This document shows, piece by piece, positions 44,691-56,458 of a DNA stretch of 64,000 nt. Source of the stretch: Isoetes taiwanensis (lineage: Eukaryota; Streptophyta; Lycopodiopsida; Isoetales; Isoetaceae). Each line of letters starts with the position of its first letter. The first letter of the stretch is position 1. Under the pieces are notes generated by a model, which saw nothing but the letters and a program-made list of their open reading frames with translations, was not told where the DNA came from and searched no databases. Made by a program: the position numbers and the translations under genes. The stretch spans positions 913,501 to 977,500 of the forward strand of contig JAJEKV010000205.1 of assembly GCA_021234155.1 (NCBI GenBank), read 5' to 3'.

Positions 44691-45090
44691 TTTGAAGCAT
44701 CCTTATTTATCATTGGTTTGTACAATTTGGCCTTAACAAAGGTGACATCTCTGCTTAGAAAAATATCTATTCTCTTAGGATTACATATCCTATACCCATT
44801 AGAATGATCATTATAATCTACAAGATAGGTTATAATTGACATGCCATCTCGTCTTAATTCTCGAGGTACATGTATATATCCAAGATAATTAAAAACTATG
44901 AAGTTTTTATAGCTAGGAACTTTTCCTGACCACATCATTTGTGGACTTTCTTATGTATGCTATTTGAAGGCAATATATTTTGTACCAATACCAAAGTCTT
45001 AACTACTTCTTCCAAAAGAAAGTTTGGCAGGCTTGCATGCTTAAGTATGGATCTAAAGCAGGGAAAAGTGAGAAGAAGAGTGGCTCAGGA
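44687..45090 (-). pseudogene. Ty1/copia integrase C-terminal part
   Basis: In two frames: LLEEVVKTLVLVQNILPS, then MMWSGKVPSYKNFIVFNYLG, GYRICNPKRIDIFLSRDVTF. These correspond to the end of the copia integrase core and its C-terminal GKxPS region. Confidence 0.83.
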
Positions 45091-45526
45091 AATGATCTAT
45101 CAAGAATGCTTCTTCTATTAGTTCATTTTGACTATATGAAGGATGTACAGGTGATCTTCAAATTGCTATAAAGTTGGATGAGATGGAATTGATCAAAGGC
45201 GAGAAATATGAAAGGGTCTCTTTGACATTAATGAACATGGTTTATCAAACTCTGATAATAACGAAGACGAGTTCTCTGTTCAACTAGAGGGTCATATTTG
45301 ATAGATAGGGATCTTTCAAGTGTCTGAATAAAATTATGGTGTTCTTGGATGGTTTTCAACAAGCACATATTCCTGCTATCATTGTTGCACAGGAGTTGAA
45401 GAGAAGCTTCATGTTCCTGGCTATGGAGATTACAAGGTTGAATGGCATTTGATTGCTGATTTGAAGAGCATAAAATGCATGTACAACATGAAACATGGTT
45501 TTAGTAACACTATCACATATGCCCTT
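45091..45526 (+). other. Unassigned fragment with protein-like plus-strand frame
   Basis: At 45394-45501 the frame reads EKLHVPGYGDYKVEWHLIAD then LKSIKCMYNMKHG, with a strong protein look. It faintly recalls uncharacterised eukaryotic proteins carrying a W-H-x3-D motif, but I cannot name a family. Stops lie close on the 5' side. It borders the LTR at 45527. Confidence 0.35.
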
Positions 45527-45924
45527 TGTTTAGGGTATGGGTTTGGGATTGTCTGCAAGACAACCCTCTATGAGGACTCGTGGATCAAGCAGACAAATCC
45601 TAATATAGCATGTCACGCGGGATTTTGCAAAGAAATCAGAACAGAAAATGAAACTGAAAAGCAAAGGGACTAGCCAAGATAAGAATTCTTGAATATCAAA
45701 AAGAGTACATGAGATCTCGCTAAGACGAGAAAACTGAAACAAAACGACACAAAGTCTCATCTAAAAACTTGAAATCTAACTCTACTGATATATATAGTAC
45801 AATGGCCTTGGGGCCAAAATAGACATATGGCAGAGCCTTTGTGATCTCGGTCACCAACTCCTTGATCATATGCTTGATTTGAGGGAATCTTTGCAGCTGT
45901 CATTAGTGCCCGGAATCCGCTAAC
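45527..45924 (-). repeat. 3' LTR of the host element, distal part
   Basis: tgtttagggtatgggtttgg onward aligns with 53032 onward to cgctaac, where the nested element enters. Confidence 0.9.
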
Positions 45925-46291
45925 TGTTAGAGCCTGAACTCTAACCTTGCAAGAAGGATGAAAAACCCAACAATCCAAGCTCAATCTATCAGATCAAGGC
46001 AATGCACAACACAAAGAATCATCATCTCCATAGCTAGATCAAGCAAAATACTCTCTCCCAATACACCGTCCCTCTCTGTTCTTCCCTCTGCTCAGATAAG
46101 TCATAATCCCCCTACACACCATAATGCATACGTGCAAATATCCTGCACGCGTGCATGTGCGTATATCCCTCCATATACGGTATACAATCTCCTATACCAC
46201 CTCAATAGTGGTGAGTGTGGTGAGTGGTGACAAGTGTGGTGAGTGGTGACGAGTGTGGTGATGAGTGTGGTGAGTGGTGACCACCCCAACA
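45925..46291 (-). repeat. 3' LTR of the young gag-protease element
   Basis: Contains a minisatellite of gtggtgagtggtgac units at about 46209-46282, also present in the partner LTR, where it is slightly shorter. Confidence 0.92.
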
Positions 46292-46896
46292 GTGGCGACC
46301 ACAGTGGGAAAATGTGCCACTCCGTGGCGGAGAACCCACAACAAAACATACTAATATGGTCCTTGGGACATGTCCCCAAATGACACATTTACATGCATGT
46401 TTAGAAAGAAAATACCCCCCTCAAATCCAAATGACTGATACAAACAAACTGGTCCAAAATAACAGTGACGAAACAGGGCCTCTGCAACTGTGGCAAACTT
46501 TGAAAGCTGATATCTTGAGTTCCAGAACTCCGTTTGACCTGCACCATAGCTCGTTGGATTCGTATCACTGAAATACATCTTTTGATGTAGGATAGATTGT
46601 GTATTATGGAACTGTCACACCTGTTTTTACAGAACAACGACCTGCTGTAACCCAAAAGTTCTCCACAAATTTTCTATAATTGGAGCTATGCCAAACCTGA
46701 ATCCCTTAGAATATCATTTTTCTTTCAAAATAAGGCCTGAGATCTTCTCTATTTCTGGGATAAAGCAACAATTCCCCTTCTGGATTCATCAACCAACTCC
46801 AACCCTATCAAGTAAGCATCTTCCAAATAGGAGAATGTTGATAACATGTAACAATAATACAAAGTGTGGCCAAAGAACAAGCCACAATCCAACAAC
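46292..46896. other. Internal non-coding part of the young LTR element, with inverted primer-site-like motif
   Basis: Directly next to the LTR, plus strand 46293-46306 reads TGGCGACCACAGTG. It nearly matches the primer-site-like motif beside the other LTR but in the opposite orientation. No polypurine tract is evident at this end. The rest has no recognisable coding frame. Confidence 0.6.
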
Positions 46897-49608
46897 CTAC
46901 TCAAATATTACTGCACTAGCATACCAATATGGCAAATCTGATGTAATATAATAGAACTTGCTAAACTGACATATTCCAGATAACTTATTAGTTTGAAATG
47001 GTGCAAACAAACCATTAGGAGCATCTTTGGCTGCTGCACACTGAGATAAAGTGCTGCTCATGTCCAACTTCCCATCCTTTATCACATAGTCATGCTTAAA
47101 TTTACTCACCTCTTCCACACTTCCATGCTCACACATGAAAGGAACTAGTTGTCCTTGATTCTCAAATTTCTTTGGACTACTCAAAGCATAAAAAGTTAGC
47201 AATTCTAGCTCACAGTTTAGTGCCAAATCATCAAAGCAAGCAAATTTCTCCATTTGAGGCTTGTAAAAGTCTTGTTCAGCTGATATACATGTCTGAAATC
47301 TGAAAATCTCATAAAGAGGACTGTTGTCCTTACTGTCACCAAATTCAAAAGCATGTAACATATCTTTAGAGTGCTCAAATGCTGAAATATCCATGCTTTC
47401 CACTTCTAGCTCACATAATAATGGTTCATCATCATCCAAAAATGTTTCATATGTATGAAAAGCCTCAAACTCAGGGCTGCTCAAGCATCTATCACTTCCT
47501 TTCTCATGACAATGCTCAAACTTATCATTTTCACATAAAAGAACATGCTCATACTCTTCAACCATGTGAGATGTAATTAGATTTACCTGATTTCTGTTTG
47601 TCCCATCCATGCTTGATTTCAGAGGATGATCTATATTCACTCCGCTGCCCGTATCTATGTGTGCTCCTTTGACTAAATACTTATTAATGCTTACATCGCA
47701 AAGAAATAGCTCTGGATCCTTGGACTGCCGAGCTGGTGGCTCCATTATACTCTTATTTGTATCATTTGATAGAATTTGTTAGACTGAAATTTCTGATTTT
47801 GTTCTTCCCCCTAACTCTTGCAACAACTTGGGAGAATAATGCATCAATTGCTCAAGAGTAAGTGTGACGTTAGTGGCCAAAACTTGGCTGATCACATCAT
47901 CTCCATTTTGAAGTTCCTCATCCACCATAGGAGGCATCACTATGGTCTGATTTTCTTCTATAGACTGAAACTGTTCTGTGGGCAGCACATTGAATTGCAC
48001 CTTCTTAGGTGCTGACACCTTCAAAGCTTGTTCCTTCAAAGCCTTTGGAAAAGAGGTCTTAGTCTTCTCCCCAATTGGCACTACTCTTGGTTCTTGAACC
48101 ACCTTTTGTGATCTTGTAACTGCATTTACTTGTCCAATCTCTTCTTCTTGCTGAAATGGGTCATGCTCCACCTCAACAAATCCACAATTTACTACTGATT
48201 TTGCCTTCTCTTGCTTCTTAAGCTCCTCAATAAGAGCTTTGACTTGAGGATTATCAATGTACTTTGCATTTTGAATGCGAACATCATTATTAGGAAGAGG
48301 TACTGCTTCAAACACTTGCTGCCTTGGTGGATACTTGTTGGTTGCCCATTCCGGTTTCCCATGAATTTTCCAACAAGTACTCTCATCATGCTTGAATTTA
48401 TCACATAACTTGCAATACAAAGGAGCCTTACTTGGATACCATCCCTATTGTGGCTGGACCATTTGTGTGGAACTCATTGGAACTTGCTGAGCAATTGAAG
48501 CTTGTGGCATCATTGGAACTTGTGGTATGATAGGTACTGCTTGCATTGGTTGAATAGGAATAGGTGGTGCTTGTTGCATAACAGCAAATACCGGATTGGC
48601 CCTCCCAAAGAATCTCTTCTCTCTACATTCTTGATCATTATGGCCCTTTATTTGGCATCTTGAGCAGAATTTCAGCAATCTACATGTAGTATCAGAATGT
48701 CCAATAGACCCACAATACTCACAAGTAATAAACTGAATCTCCCTTGACTTCTCACCAATTGTAAGCTTAGAAATCTTGGCTGTAATATCCTCTGTTTTAC
48801 GCTCTGGAGCAGCAACTTCATGAATGTATCCGAGCTTAACTTCAGCCTTGAGAGCATACTTTTGTGCCTCTAGTAATGTTGTAGGCTGTTTGGCCTTCAC
48901 CTTATGAGCAATAGCTCGTTTCAGCCCCTTCACATACCATTGAATATCCATTTCATCACTCCTTGCAATCTTCCAATGAACCACGGCTTTGAGAACCGCA
49001 ATATACCTCTGATTATACTCTCTAATTGATTCATCTTCCTTTTGTGTGAAATTGGTCCACCTTTCCATAGTCTTATCCTTACCATGAACTTCTTGATAAT
49101 TAGCAATGAAAGCTTCCTTTAATTCCTGATATGTCATGGTATCTGGCTGAGTTTGTGCCCATTCCACCACTGAATCTTGCAAAGAACTATGAAACCAAAG
49201 CAAGTAATCAGCAGCCGGTAACTTACATTGCTGGCAATACCTCTCAAACTTCACAATATGCTTCAAAGGATCCCGATCCACCAGATCATCAAACTTTGGA
49301 ATCCCCATTGTCTGAAAACCCCATACCATAGGTGGTAATACAGCCATCTCTGCCTCTTCTTGGGTTTCTTGAAATTGGAAAAACGAAATTGAATCTCCCT
49401 TCAATTTGAAAAACGAAATTGGATTACCTTCTAGATCGGTAAATGGAATCAAAACCTCATGGATCTGAGAATTAGACCCCAGATCTGCTCCCAAATCTGA
49501 AAATGAAATTGAATCTTGATGCAATTTTGAGCCCAAAGATTGACTCACCGGTCCCCTTCTTGTTACGATGGAGCTTGGTGGGATATCCTTCTTACTCCTC
49601 TTGGGCAT
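46897..49608 (-). pseudogene. gag-protease-unknown polyprotein, one frame with two in-frame stops
   Basis: From ATG 49606-49608 a single minus-strand frame runs 904 codons to 46897, broken only by TAG at 48445-48447 and TAA at 47779-47781. Residues 86-290 have retrotransposon gag character (HIVKFERYCQQCKLPAADYL, ESIREYNQRYIAVLKAVVHW). CCHC knuckles are CEYCGSIGHSDTTC (296-309) and CSRCQIKGHNDQEC (315-328), and a third, CKLCDKFKHDESTC, lies after the TAG. After the TAA comes LVKGAHIDTGSGVNI, a retropepsin active-site D-T-G. It is followed by about 240 residues, strongly acidic and Cys-containing, of no family I know. No polymerase follows. Either two point mutations killed a recent ORF, or the stops are read through; the sequence cannot decide. 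Confidence 0.87.
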
Positions 49609-49779
49609 AAAACTATGCTCCCCTTGTCAAATTTTTAACCCCACAAATCAATTACGGCAAAATCCCCTTCACACAAGAAAGTGCTCCTTTCTCAATGGTG
49701 TCGTTCTTTACCGACGATCACCAATACCAATGGTAGCAACTCCTTTTTCAATGGAAATTCTTGCCGATCAATGGTCTGT

Positions 49780-49797
49780 CGAGCACCGTGGTCGCCA
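49780..49797 (-). other. Primer-binding-site-like sequence of the young LTR element
   Basis: Three bases inside the 5' LTR border, the minus strand reads TGGCGACCACGGTGCTCG, starting with the TGG expected for pairing with a tRNA 3' CCA end. The tRNA was not identified. Confidence 0.6.
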
Positions 49798-49800
49798 AAT

Positions 49801-50161
49801 TGTTAGAGCCTGAACTCTAACCTTGCAAGAAGGATGAAAAACCCAACAATCCAAGCTCAATCTATCAGATCAAGGCAATGCACAACACAAAGAATCATCA
49901 TCTCCATAGCTAGATCAAGCAAAATACTCTCTCCCAATACACCGTCCCTCTCTGTTCTTCCCTCTGCTCAGATAACACAGTGGTCATAATCCCCCTACAC
50001 ACCATAATGCATACGTGCAAATATCATGCACGCGTGCATGTGCGTATATCCCTCCATATACGATATACAATCTCCTAGTGGTGAGTGTGATGAGTGGTGA
50101 CAAGTGTGGTGAGTGGTGACGAGTGTGGTGATGAGTGTGGTGAGTGGTGACCACCCCAACA
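49801..50161 (-). repeat. 5' LTR of the young gag-protease element
   Basis: Near-identical partner of 45925-46291. Differences include a small insertion (acacagtg near 49976) and a shorter minisatellite start. Confidence 0.92.
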
Positions 50162-50324
50162 GTAACTTAAGGCCGAATTCCTCAGTTCTTTAACGGGGAC
50201 GTGGGTTTTTGCGTGGTTTTTGGCGGGAGCATGGGTTTGTTACCTAACGCTTGACCTGATCCCTTGCCTTTAAACCTGTGTTGTGTTCAGGAATAGTCCA
50301 GTGCCTGGTTGCACGGGACTAACA
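50162..50324 (-). repeat. 3' LTR of the host element, proximal part
   Basis: gtaacttaaggccgaattcc to gcacgggactaaca aligns with 53404-53593 and completes the LTR begun at 45527. It lacks a short stretch (ggaggcaatcatttgtcttg) present in the other LTR. Confidence 0.9.
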
Positions 50325-50347
50325 CCCCTTCCCCCCCTCCCCCCTCC
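50325..50347 (-). other. Polypurine tract of the host LTR element
   Basis: On the minus strand a 23-nt run of only G and A (GGAGGGGGGAGGGGGGGAAG then GGG) directly precedes TGTTAGTCCC, the LTR start. This sets the element's direction. Confidence 0.88.
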
Positions 50348-53031
50348 AACCAAAGAACACTCAGAGGAGAGAAAAGCAGGCACAGTTTCTGAAGGTGGAA
50401 GGTCGGGAACCTTCTCAAAATCATCTTGCCGACCATGAGGACGAACCTCAGAGTGATACTTCTGGATGAGATCTTGTTGATCCTTCAAAGCATTCGAGGT
50501 GTTGATCCCAATGGAGGGTGACAGTCTAACAGAAAGCCAGACTGCGCCATGTCGTCAAAAGCACGGCGAGCCTCGGCGGGGACATACTGACATTCAATGA
50601 GTAGAAAAGTCTGGAGACCAAAAGCACCCGCACTGGCGTTGGGATTGCCCCAGACAGCATGAGCAGGGTTTTGCCAGCCTCGTTCATTAGGAATGTAGAT
50701 CCAATTGCGATTATGATCCAGGATTTCTCCTTCTTGCCAGACATTACGGCGCACAAAGCGTGAATCCCACCTGAGATCTGTAAAAATGTGTGCAGCGGTA
50801 AAATGTGTGCAGCGGTCCAATCAGTGTGACCAGCCAGAGTCGTGGTCCAAAAGGAGGAGCAGCAGTAAGAAGTAAGGAACTGACGGCGTGGAGGTGCTCC
50901 TAATGACGCATAAGGGGTATTATGTTGAGGAGGAGGCTGCATCATAGGCTGTTGAGCTTGATCTCGGAATTCTTGAAGGAGATCGGCATCCCGGGTTTGA
51001 CACCAGCGTTCCCATTCTGAAAGGGAGAGAAGTGTGTTGATAGAAGGAGGAACCCAGTTCATAAGAATGATCCGGCGTCAAGATAGGCACGGAGACTATT
51101 GAGGGCACCTAAGTGCTGTAAGTAGACTTGAACAAATTGAATTCCCATATCCTCATGCAAGTTTTTGCGAACTTGCTGAAGTTTCTACAATTCAAAGAGG
51201 CAAATGGCGAGCTAGCTCAGGCATGTACTCCACCTGGAGAGCAGTGACCCATGGCTGATCTTGAAGATATTTGTTGTCCTGCTGCAACAGCCATGAATCA
51301 CCTTGAAAGGCATGGCGTGGACCATCATCAAACTTATCCTGTGTGTCGGCCAAGTAGAAATCGTGCATGGCATTTGCCGTTGGTTGAACAAGGCAAAAAA
51401 TAAAGAATTCTTGATCTTCATAAGGAATAAGCTGAAAGGTAAGAAGAGCACAAAGAAGGCCTTTGTCTTCAATAGAAAGATCGAGCCATATAGTGAGCAA
51501 ATCCTTGCTGGCAAGAGAGCCATGAAGGGTTCCATTAGCAGTGAATACTTGAGCAAAAAAAGATGTCTGCAGGAATAGTCCAAATAGCTCGTAGATTTTG
51601 GAAAATCAACTTGGATGTGTATAGCTAAGGAGATGTAGGTCTCATGCTGATGATGAGCATCATCAGCAGACTGAATTGCCTGTTGCAGCTGATGTTCCAG
51701 ATCATGGATTCTGTTGTCTTTCTCAGTAAGGAGACGGAGTTGTTTCTTGATCTTTCTGTGAGAATGAGTGGCCTGTGAAGACAAAGGGTCGCGAGTGGAA
51801 ACCTACAGCTGAAGACTAGCAATCTCGATGTCATCTACAAGCTTCTGTTTTTGCATGCCATTGAGCTGTGTTTGCAATCCGTGACCCGTGTCTGCACTGC
51901 TACTAACTGTCCTTCCAAAACAGTAATACAAATTTCACCCTGCAAGGTGGCATATTGTTGACGGGTATATTCATTCTGCAACTCCATGTAGAGAGCCCGA
52001 GGGTCAACAAGAAGTTTGTCTTTGCCAGTGATTTAAACCAAAAGCTCTATGATGGTAGCCTGAAGTTGAGCTTGCTGCTCCTCCAGAGCAGTTCATGTCT
52101 CATGTTCTTAGGACAGCCTGTGTGTCCAGCAGGGCACCATGTTTACTCTGAAGACTTTCTTCAAAAGCCTGGTTCTGAGCGTGGGGAGCATGAAGATCAC
52201 GCTGCAATGTGTCAGTGGAATCCATATATACTTTAACTTCATTCATGAGGTGATCTTGCGACTTCTAGAGCCTGAGCATGCAACTAGCAACCACCTGTTC
52301 ATATTGATACAGTGCCCTTCTGGTTGGTGGAGGAACGAGCGGCTGAAGAGGTAAAGGAGGTTGTGGAACGATGTGGGTGGATGTTTGGGAGACTTGATGG
52401 GAGGTGGAAGCGTCAGCATGAGTAGACTGAGAGGAGGAAACATTGATGACCTTGAAAGGAGAGGGATGCACATCTTGTGGTCGTGAAGGTGGTTGGGCAT
52501 CAGGGCATGGCCGAGAGGTCTCTTCTTGAAGTTCCCAGACTACGCGGATGATAGATTGTGTACGACTGGAAGCTTGAGAAGTGGCTTCTAAATGTCAAGT
52601 GGAGAGTCGACTAGGTTCTGGAAGACTTTGATTAATGATGGCTAGGAAATGGGCGTCCATGGTAGAATCGAGACCCGAGCCAGGACGTTGGTCCAGAGGG
52701 AATATGAATATAAGTGCTTTCTTGTATTTGAAAGTAGTGAGGAGTCTGATGCACGGGAATGTGATGCGATGACTGTGGTTGAGAGCAATGTTTGCAAGTA
52801 GAGGGGACCCCGATCGGAACAGGAGCGAGAGGTAGGGGGTGCAGAATGAGCACGCAAGCGAGTGGCCTCTTTCAATATCATAATCAGCATCGTACATGTC
52901 GCGAGCAACTTCCCTGCGTGGATGGTGATCCAATCTAGCCGCAGTTTGGCTGAAAAACCCGTCTTGAGTAAAAGCACAAACATACATCTTGCGGTCTGGA
53001 AAAAGGAACTAAGACCCGACATCATCACCAA
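50348..53031 (-). pseudogene. Internal region of the host LTR element: decayed gag-like/coiled-coil coding remnants
   Basis: Minus-strand frames in sequence: DHHPRREVARDMYDADYDIE, a Pro/Ser/Gln-rich stretch (QPPLPLQPLVPPPTRRALYQ), coiled-coil-like heptads (KIKKQLRLLTEKDNRIHDLE, HQLQQAIQSADDAHHQHET), and WQEGEILDHNRNWIYIP. Frames change repeatedly. It resembles a structural gag-like protein more than any enzyme. No zinc knuckle, protease or polymerase motif is visible. Confidence 0.55.
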
Positions 53032-53593
53032 TGTTTAGGGTCTGGATTTGGGATCGTCTACAAGACAGCCCTCTATGAGGATCCGTGGATCAAGCGGACA
53101 AATCCTAGTATAGTGTATCACGCGGGATTTTGCAAAGAAATCAGAATAGAAAGAATGAAATACAAAAGCAAAGAGACTATATGCCAAGATAAGAATCTTT
53201 GAATATCAAAAAGAGTACATGAGATCTCACTAAGACGAAAAAACTGAAACAAGACGATACTAAGTCTCCTCTAAAAACTTGAGATCTAACTCTACTGATA
53301 TCTATAATACAATGCCCTTGGGCCTAAAATAGACATATGGCAGAGCCTTTGTGATCTCGGTCATCAACTCCTGGATCATATGCTTGATTTGACCGGAATC
53401 TCGCTAACTTAAGGTCGAACTCCCCGGAGGCAATCATTTGTCTTGTCTGGTCCTCTTCTTTGACGGGGACATGGGTTTTTGCATGGTTTTTGACAGGGGC
53501 GTAGGTTTGCTACCTGACGCTTGACCTGGTCCCTTTCCTTTGACCTATGTTGTGTTCAGGAATAGTCCAGTGCCTGGCTGCACGGGACTAATA
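53032..53593 (-). repeat. 5' LTR of the host element, uninterrupted
   Basis: Begins tgtttagggtctggatttgg and ends gcacgggactaata (terminal CA changed to TA). It shows the empty site of the nested element at about 53404. A possible primer site (TTGGTGATGATGTCGGG, minus strand) lies next to its inner end at about 53031-53015. Confidence 0.9.
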
Positions 53594-55375
53594 TCCTTCT
53601 TGTTTATATGCTAGGGTAGATGATAAGGGGAAGGGAAAGAGTAATGTGACCAGGATGCTGAATCAACGCGTTACAAGGAAAACAAAACTTTAATTCATGT
53701 CCTTGCCATTTCTGTGAAGAGAGTGCATGTATACACTCTCCATGCCTTTCTAAGAATAATTATATATGAGCATTCTTTTTACTTGAAATAAGTCTCTTCA
53801 ATCAGCCAGAGAAAAGTGCATGAAAGATGTTGAAAAGATACTTTCTGATCTTGGTCTTTATGGTGGTGACTATAAAATCCTTTAAGATCCCAAGAAAGGA
53901 GGCAAGGTTCCTTGTAGCCCATTTATGGATGGGGGTGAAAGCGAAAAGATTACTACCTTATACTAAAATATGTAAGAATAGTTCCTTGCCATCCGAAAAG
54001 TTGAGGTGTGGGGGGTTACAAGGGTTTGCTAATAGCAGAAGATGACTGCACTTCACATGGGAGGGCAAAACTAAAGAAAACTAAAGCATGACAAAAATTG
54101 AGTAGTATGGTAAATTTAATGGTAGAGAAGGAAATGGCAGTAACTGAATTCACGAAGTCATTTATAGGCATGGGAAGAATGCCAATGGTTCTTCCAAAGG
54201 ATTTTGTGCAAACTAGAGAAAAAAGGTAAGGAGAAACATGACAAACATTGGCTAAGATATTAAGAGAAAAGCTCAGCAGGAGAAAAAGAAGTAGACTGTT
54301 GAATACACAGGTGCAGTTCATCACATCTTTCTGAAGCTACACATTAGGTCAGAAGATATTCAAGGGTTGAAGTTAAGGCATGATCCGTGGTTCCATTACC
54401 AAGCATATATCATGTGTAAAAGTACTTGTACATACATTCATAGAGACCATTGGTTGAAGGTTGATAATACATGAGGAGAAAATAAACATTAGGTTAAAGG
54501 TTGAAGATTGATATTGCTAAGTTTATTCCTTATGTATAGGCTACCAAAATGGAGCCATTTTCTATTTAGATATGTACAGCTCAAGGTCGGCCAGATTACA
54601 TGGCTAAACCGACGAGCTACTCCCTGTATATATCTATACAGTGATCACAAATAAAACAATGAGCATGTTTATGTGAATTCTGGAGTGTTATGAACTAATC
54701 TAAGATTGTTATTGCAGAATGCATATCGAGTCATACTAGCTACAGTATTATAGTCAATGACCATTGCTACAGTATTTGCTCATTAAAAATAATTGAAGGT
54801 TGAAGGGTAAGTTACTATAGAATATATCTATGTAATAGAGAGAGGTTTTTATTTTCATACTTGAATCTAAGTTGCATTCTTTGAATGATGAACAATTGAA
54901 CTTAGAGTGCATCTGATAAAAAATCCATCATAGACATGGTGTAACCCTAGTGCAGCAGAAAATCTAAGGTAGTGGAGATCAATAAGGATCAGACAAGGTA
55001 GAAGATATACTTCTGGGCTTATGAATGTATGAGGAAATTTATCTTAATAATAGAATCATGTTGAGCATGATGTATAACTATAGTGCGTGTAATATTTTAT
55101 TTTGGCTGCATACACATGGTGAGGATTAATTTGCAATGTGATCACGATTGGCAATCAGTTATAAAATAACCAGTAATTCGCACCATAGCCATGGTGGAGA
55201 CTAAGACATCTTTATTTGATTAAGTATCCACATTTTGTAGTCGATTTTATTGAAGAGTACATAACAAGTTTTGCATTGTAGCTACGTTACTTAACAATAT
55301 CACGTAATGAGATAAGTAATACACAAGCAATAAAACGCAATAGAAGAGAAAGTAGTAGAAACAAAATTTTCCATT
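53594..55375. other. No gene recognised
   Basis: AT-rich sequence with no protein-like frame and no obvious repeat. Confidence 0.5.
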
Positions 55376-55500
55376 AAGGAAGGAAGGAAGGAAGGAAGTT
55401 TATTTTAACGTCCACGGAGGCCAAAGGCCTATGAGACGGTACATGCAGAGAACAGGCAAAAAAGCCAGAAACCCCAACACCAAAAACAAACAAACCCCAA
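55376..55500 (-). mobile_element. LINE 3' end with (TTCC)n tail
   Basis: Minus strand ends GGCCTCCGTGGACGTTAAAAT then a TTCC run (55378-55397). Only part of the 3' UTR is left; the 5' limit is uncertain. Confidence 0.78.
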
Positions 55501-56458
55501 AAGTACTTTGTCATCATTGTCACCCTCCTCCCATGCATATCACATTTCACATCGTATTCGAAAAAATTGACTACGTGAATCTCCTTTGCCTCGTGCAGAG
55601 CATCAAGGGCATTTGCAATGAATCTAGTCATCTCTCTAGACATTGAAAAACTCTACATGGCAGTACCTATCTCTATCCTCCTTCATAGATGTATAAATGA
55701 TTTGAAGATCCTCCTTAAAGATTCTAGCCATGGTAAGTTTCAGAAGTACCTACTCTATATGATTCTGGAAATGGCAGCTCTCTCGGAGCCACTGATACTT
55801 TAAAGAAAATCTTGGGTCCTTCTTGTTACTGTTTGACAGATGACCTGCTTCTTGAATTGCTTCAGTTGAATTGTCTTTCTCTTATGTCTGGAACCACCAC
55901 TACCTTGCCAAACCTCAAAATTGGATTTAGATATAGGTCCCATGATTGTTTCTGATTGTACCGTATCTAGTGTTTCGATTATAAATACAACTATAACAGA
56001 TTATAAGTACAACTATAACAGGCACAACAATTAGCAGTCCATCATGTCCAGTAACAACCTAAGGTGGGACATCCATTATAATTGGCACTACCACTATAAT
56101 TGGAACAACTTGAACTTATACATTCTAAACTGGCATATCCTGAGTTGGGATATATTAGCTGGCACATTGCGAGCATCGACATTCACTGCTATCGAAGTAT
56201 TTCTAGGCATATCCACCTTCATCTTGAACATCCTGAGCAGTGCCTTTAGCTTCATTCTGAGTATCCTGAGCAGTGCTTGTACCTTTGTCTTGATCCTTAG
56301 GATTCTCAATATCCTGAGGACTAGTCTGGTATTAATCCTCAGGCATCTCAGCATTCTGAGGATCTTTCTGAGTTTCAGGCAGAGCTAGCCTGCTTACTCC
56401 ACCTACCCGAGTGACCTTCGGCACAATATCTCGAGGTCTAGTTAGGTAAGCTATCTCA
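55501..56458. other. No gene firmly recognised; degenerate short-period repeat
   Basis: Between about 56215 and 56370, units like atcctgagcagtgcctt and atcctgaggact recur with a 9-30 bp spacing, giving Leu/Ile/Arg-rich translations that look like repeat artefacts. Confidence 0.45.

Larger units (their letters stand above)
42078..45090 (-). mobile_element. Ty1/copia fragment split by a LINE insertion
   Basis: Integrase end, then RT, on the minus strand: 44397-45090 and 42078-42419 are the two halves, parted by the plus-strand LINE at 42429-44387. Frames are broken in several places. No LTR is seen; the 3' side runs into the 450-bp repeat. Confidence 0.88.
45925..50161 (-). mobile_element. Young LTR element with gag-protease-X frame and no polymerase
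   Basis: LTRs 45925-46291 (367 bp) and 49801-50161 (361 bp) start tgttagagcctgaactc and end ccaccccaaca, with only a handful of differences, so insertion is recent. The flanking target duplication is ctaac/gtaac (one change, shared taac). The uninterrupted site is visible in the other LTR of the host element (cgctaacttaagg, about 53404). The internal 3.5 kb encodes gag and a retropepsin start, then an acidic region of unknown nature, with no RT, RNase H or integrase. Confidence 0.9.
45527..53593 (-). mobile_element. Non-autonomous LTR retroelement, one LTR split by a second element
   Basis: LTRs: 53032-53593 (562 bp, the 5' LTR on the minus strand) and 45527-45924 plus 50162-50324 (together about 561 bp) with the nested element in between. 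The ends are TG...CA type, and flanks ccctt/tcctt (45522-45526 and 53594-53598) fit a 5-bp target duplication with one change. A polypurine tract directly precedes the 3' LTR, which fixes the orientation. The 2.7-kb interior (50348-53031) has no polymerase, protease or integrase. Confidence 0.85.

Noticed and set aside
46209-46282. gtggtgagtggtgac array as a CRISPR-like or regulatory array
   Set aside because: It is a minisatellite within an LTR, without spacers, and occurs again in the partner LTR.
56044-56388. Leu/Ile-rich frame on either strand
   Set aside because: Produced by short degenerate repeats (atcctgagcagt-like units), not a gene.
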